In this document: piece by piece, positions 6,343 to 6,444 of the stretch | How the letters are laid out: every line of letters starts with the position of its first letter | Position numbering within the stretch: position 1 is the stretch's first letter | NCBI GenBank assembly: GCA_003661185.1 | Contig: QMVQ01000096.1 | Coordinates: 1-6,444, forward strand | Origin: Candidatus Alkanophagales archaeon | GTDB taxonomy: Archaea; Halobacteriota; Syntropharchaeia; Alkanophagales; B39-G2 | Direction of reading: 5' to 3' | Length of the DNA: 6,444 nt | The notes under the pieces: generated by a model | Seen by the model: only the letters and a program-made list of their open reading frames with translations | The model's database searches: none | What the model was told of the DNA's origin: nothing | Translations under genes and position numbers: made by a program

Positions 6343-6444
6343 TCACACCACCCCCAAGCTCAACACGCTCACGCCTTTAACAAACCACTCCACAAGCGGG
6401 AATACTACGGTGGCGAGCGTGAGCAGCGTGACCACGAGCACGAC
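6343..6444 (-). CDS. C-terminal end of a complex I-like antiporter subunit, probably N (FqoN/NuoN); runs off the right edge
   Basis: The 33 codons before the TGA at 6345-6343 are open in the minus-strand frame beginning at 6444. They encode a hydrophobic segment, VVLVVTLLTLATVVFPLVEW, then a short amphipathic tail ending LSLGVV. This fits the last helix and tail of an Mrp-type antiporter subunit, where a helix ending in Y/F-P is followed by an amphipathic segment. Assignment to N rather than L or M rests on position directly before A, as in the A. fulgidus fqo order recalled from memory. It abuts subunit A with no spacer. The fragment is too short for a motif-based call. Confidence 0.6.
   Translation of the reverse strand, partial: VVLVVTLLTLATVVFPLVEWFVKGVSVLSLGVV

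Overview
The window is almost entirely protein-coding, with every recognisable gene on the minus strand, so transcription runs from right to left. It carries the distal part of an archaeal complex I-like operon of the F420H2:quinone/methanophenazine oxidoreductase (Fqo/Fpo) type. In transcription order the genes are: the 3' end of an antiporter-like membrane subunit (probably N, 6343-6444), subunit A (5989-6342), a Yip1-family membrane protein (5381-5995), a single polypeptide fusing subunits B, C and D (3087-5381), membrane subunit H (2005-3090), an enlarged ferredoxin-like subunit I (1268-2014) and the F420-oxidising FrhB-type subunit F (232-1254). The truncated start of a Clp1/Grc3-type polynucleotide kinase follows (1-202).

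The organism is an archaeon (inference). The support is the FpoF/FqoF input subunit in place of NuoEFG, the Clp1/Grc3 ATPase, and ribosome-binding sites of the GGTGAT/GGAGGTG type that match the archaeal 16S 3' end. From memory, the order N-A-BC-D-H-I-F resembles the Archaeoglobus fulgidus fqo operon, so Archaeoglobi or related anaerobic Halobacteriota (for example ANME-1 or Syntrophoarchaeia-like lineages) are the best guess. The genus cannot be read from the window, and whether the acceptor is menaquinone or methanophenazine is not visible.

How the parts fit: F oxidises F420H2 on a flavin and passes electrons through its own iron-sulphur clusters to I and then to cluster N2 in the B domain. 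The quinone pocket lies between the B and D domains and H. Membrane subunits A, H and N (with L, M, K and J presumably upstream of the window) couple this to ion export. Seven gene junctions overlap, abut or are separated by at most 29 nt, with no visible promoter or terminator, so the set looks like one translationally coupled transcript.

Four things depart from the textbook arrangement: the B-C-D triple fusion; a second 2x[4Fe-4S] ferredoxin module added to the C-terminus of I; a Yip1-family membrane protein between A and BCD; and altered conserved residues in A and in the D-domain quinone-site loop. There is also a perfect in-frame 18-bp tandem duplication just before the Walker A motif of the kinase gene at the left edge. 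No RNA gene, insertion sequence, CRISPR array or non-coding stretch over 300 bases is present.
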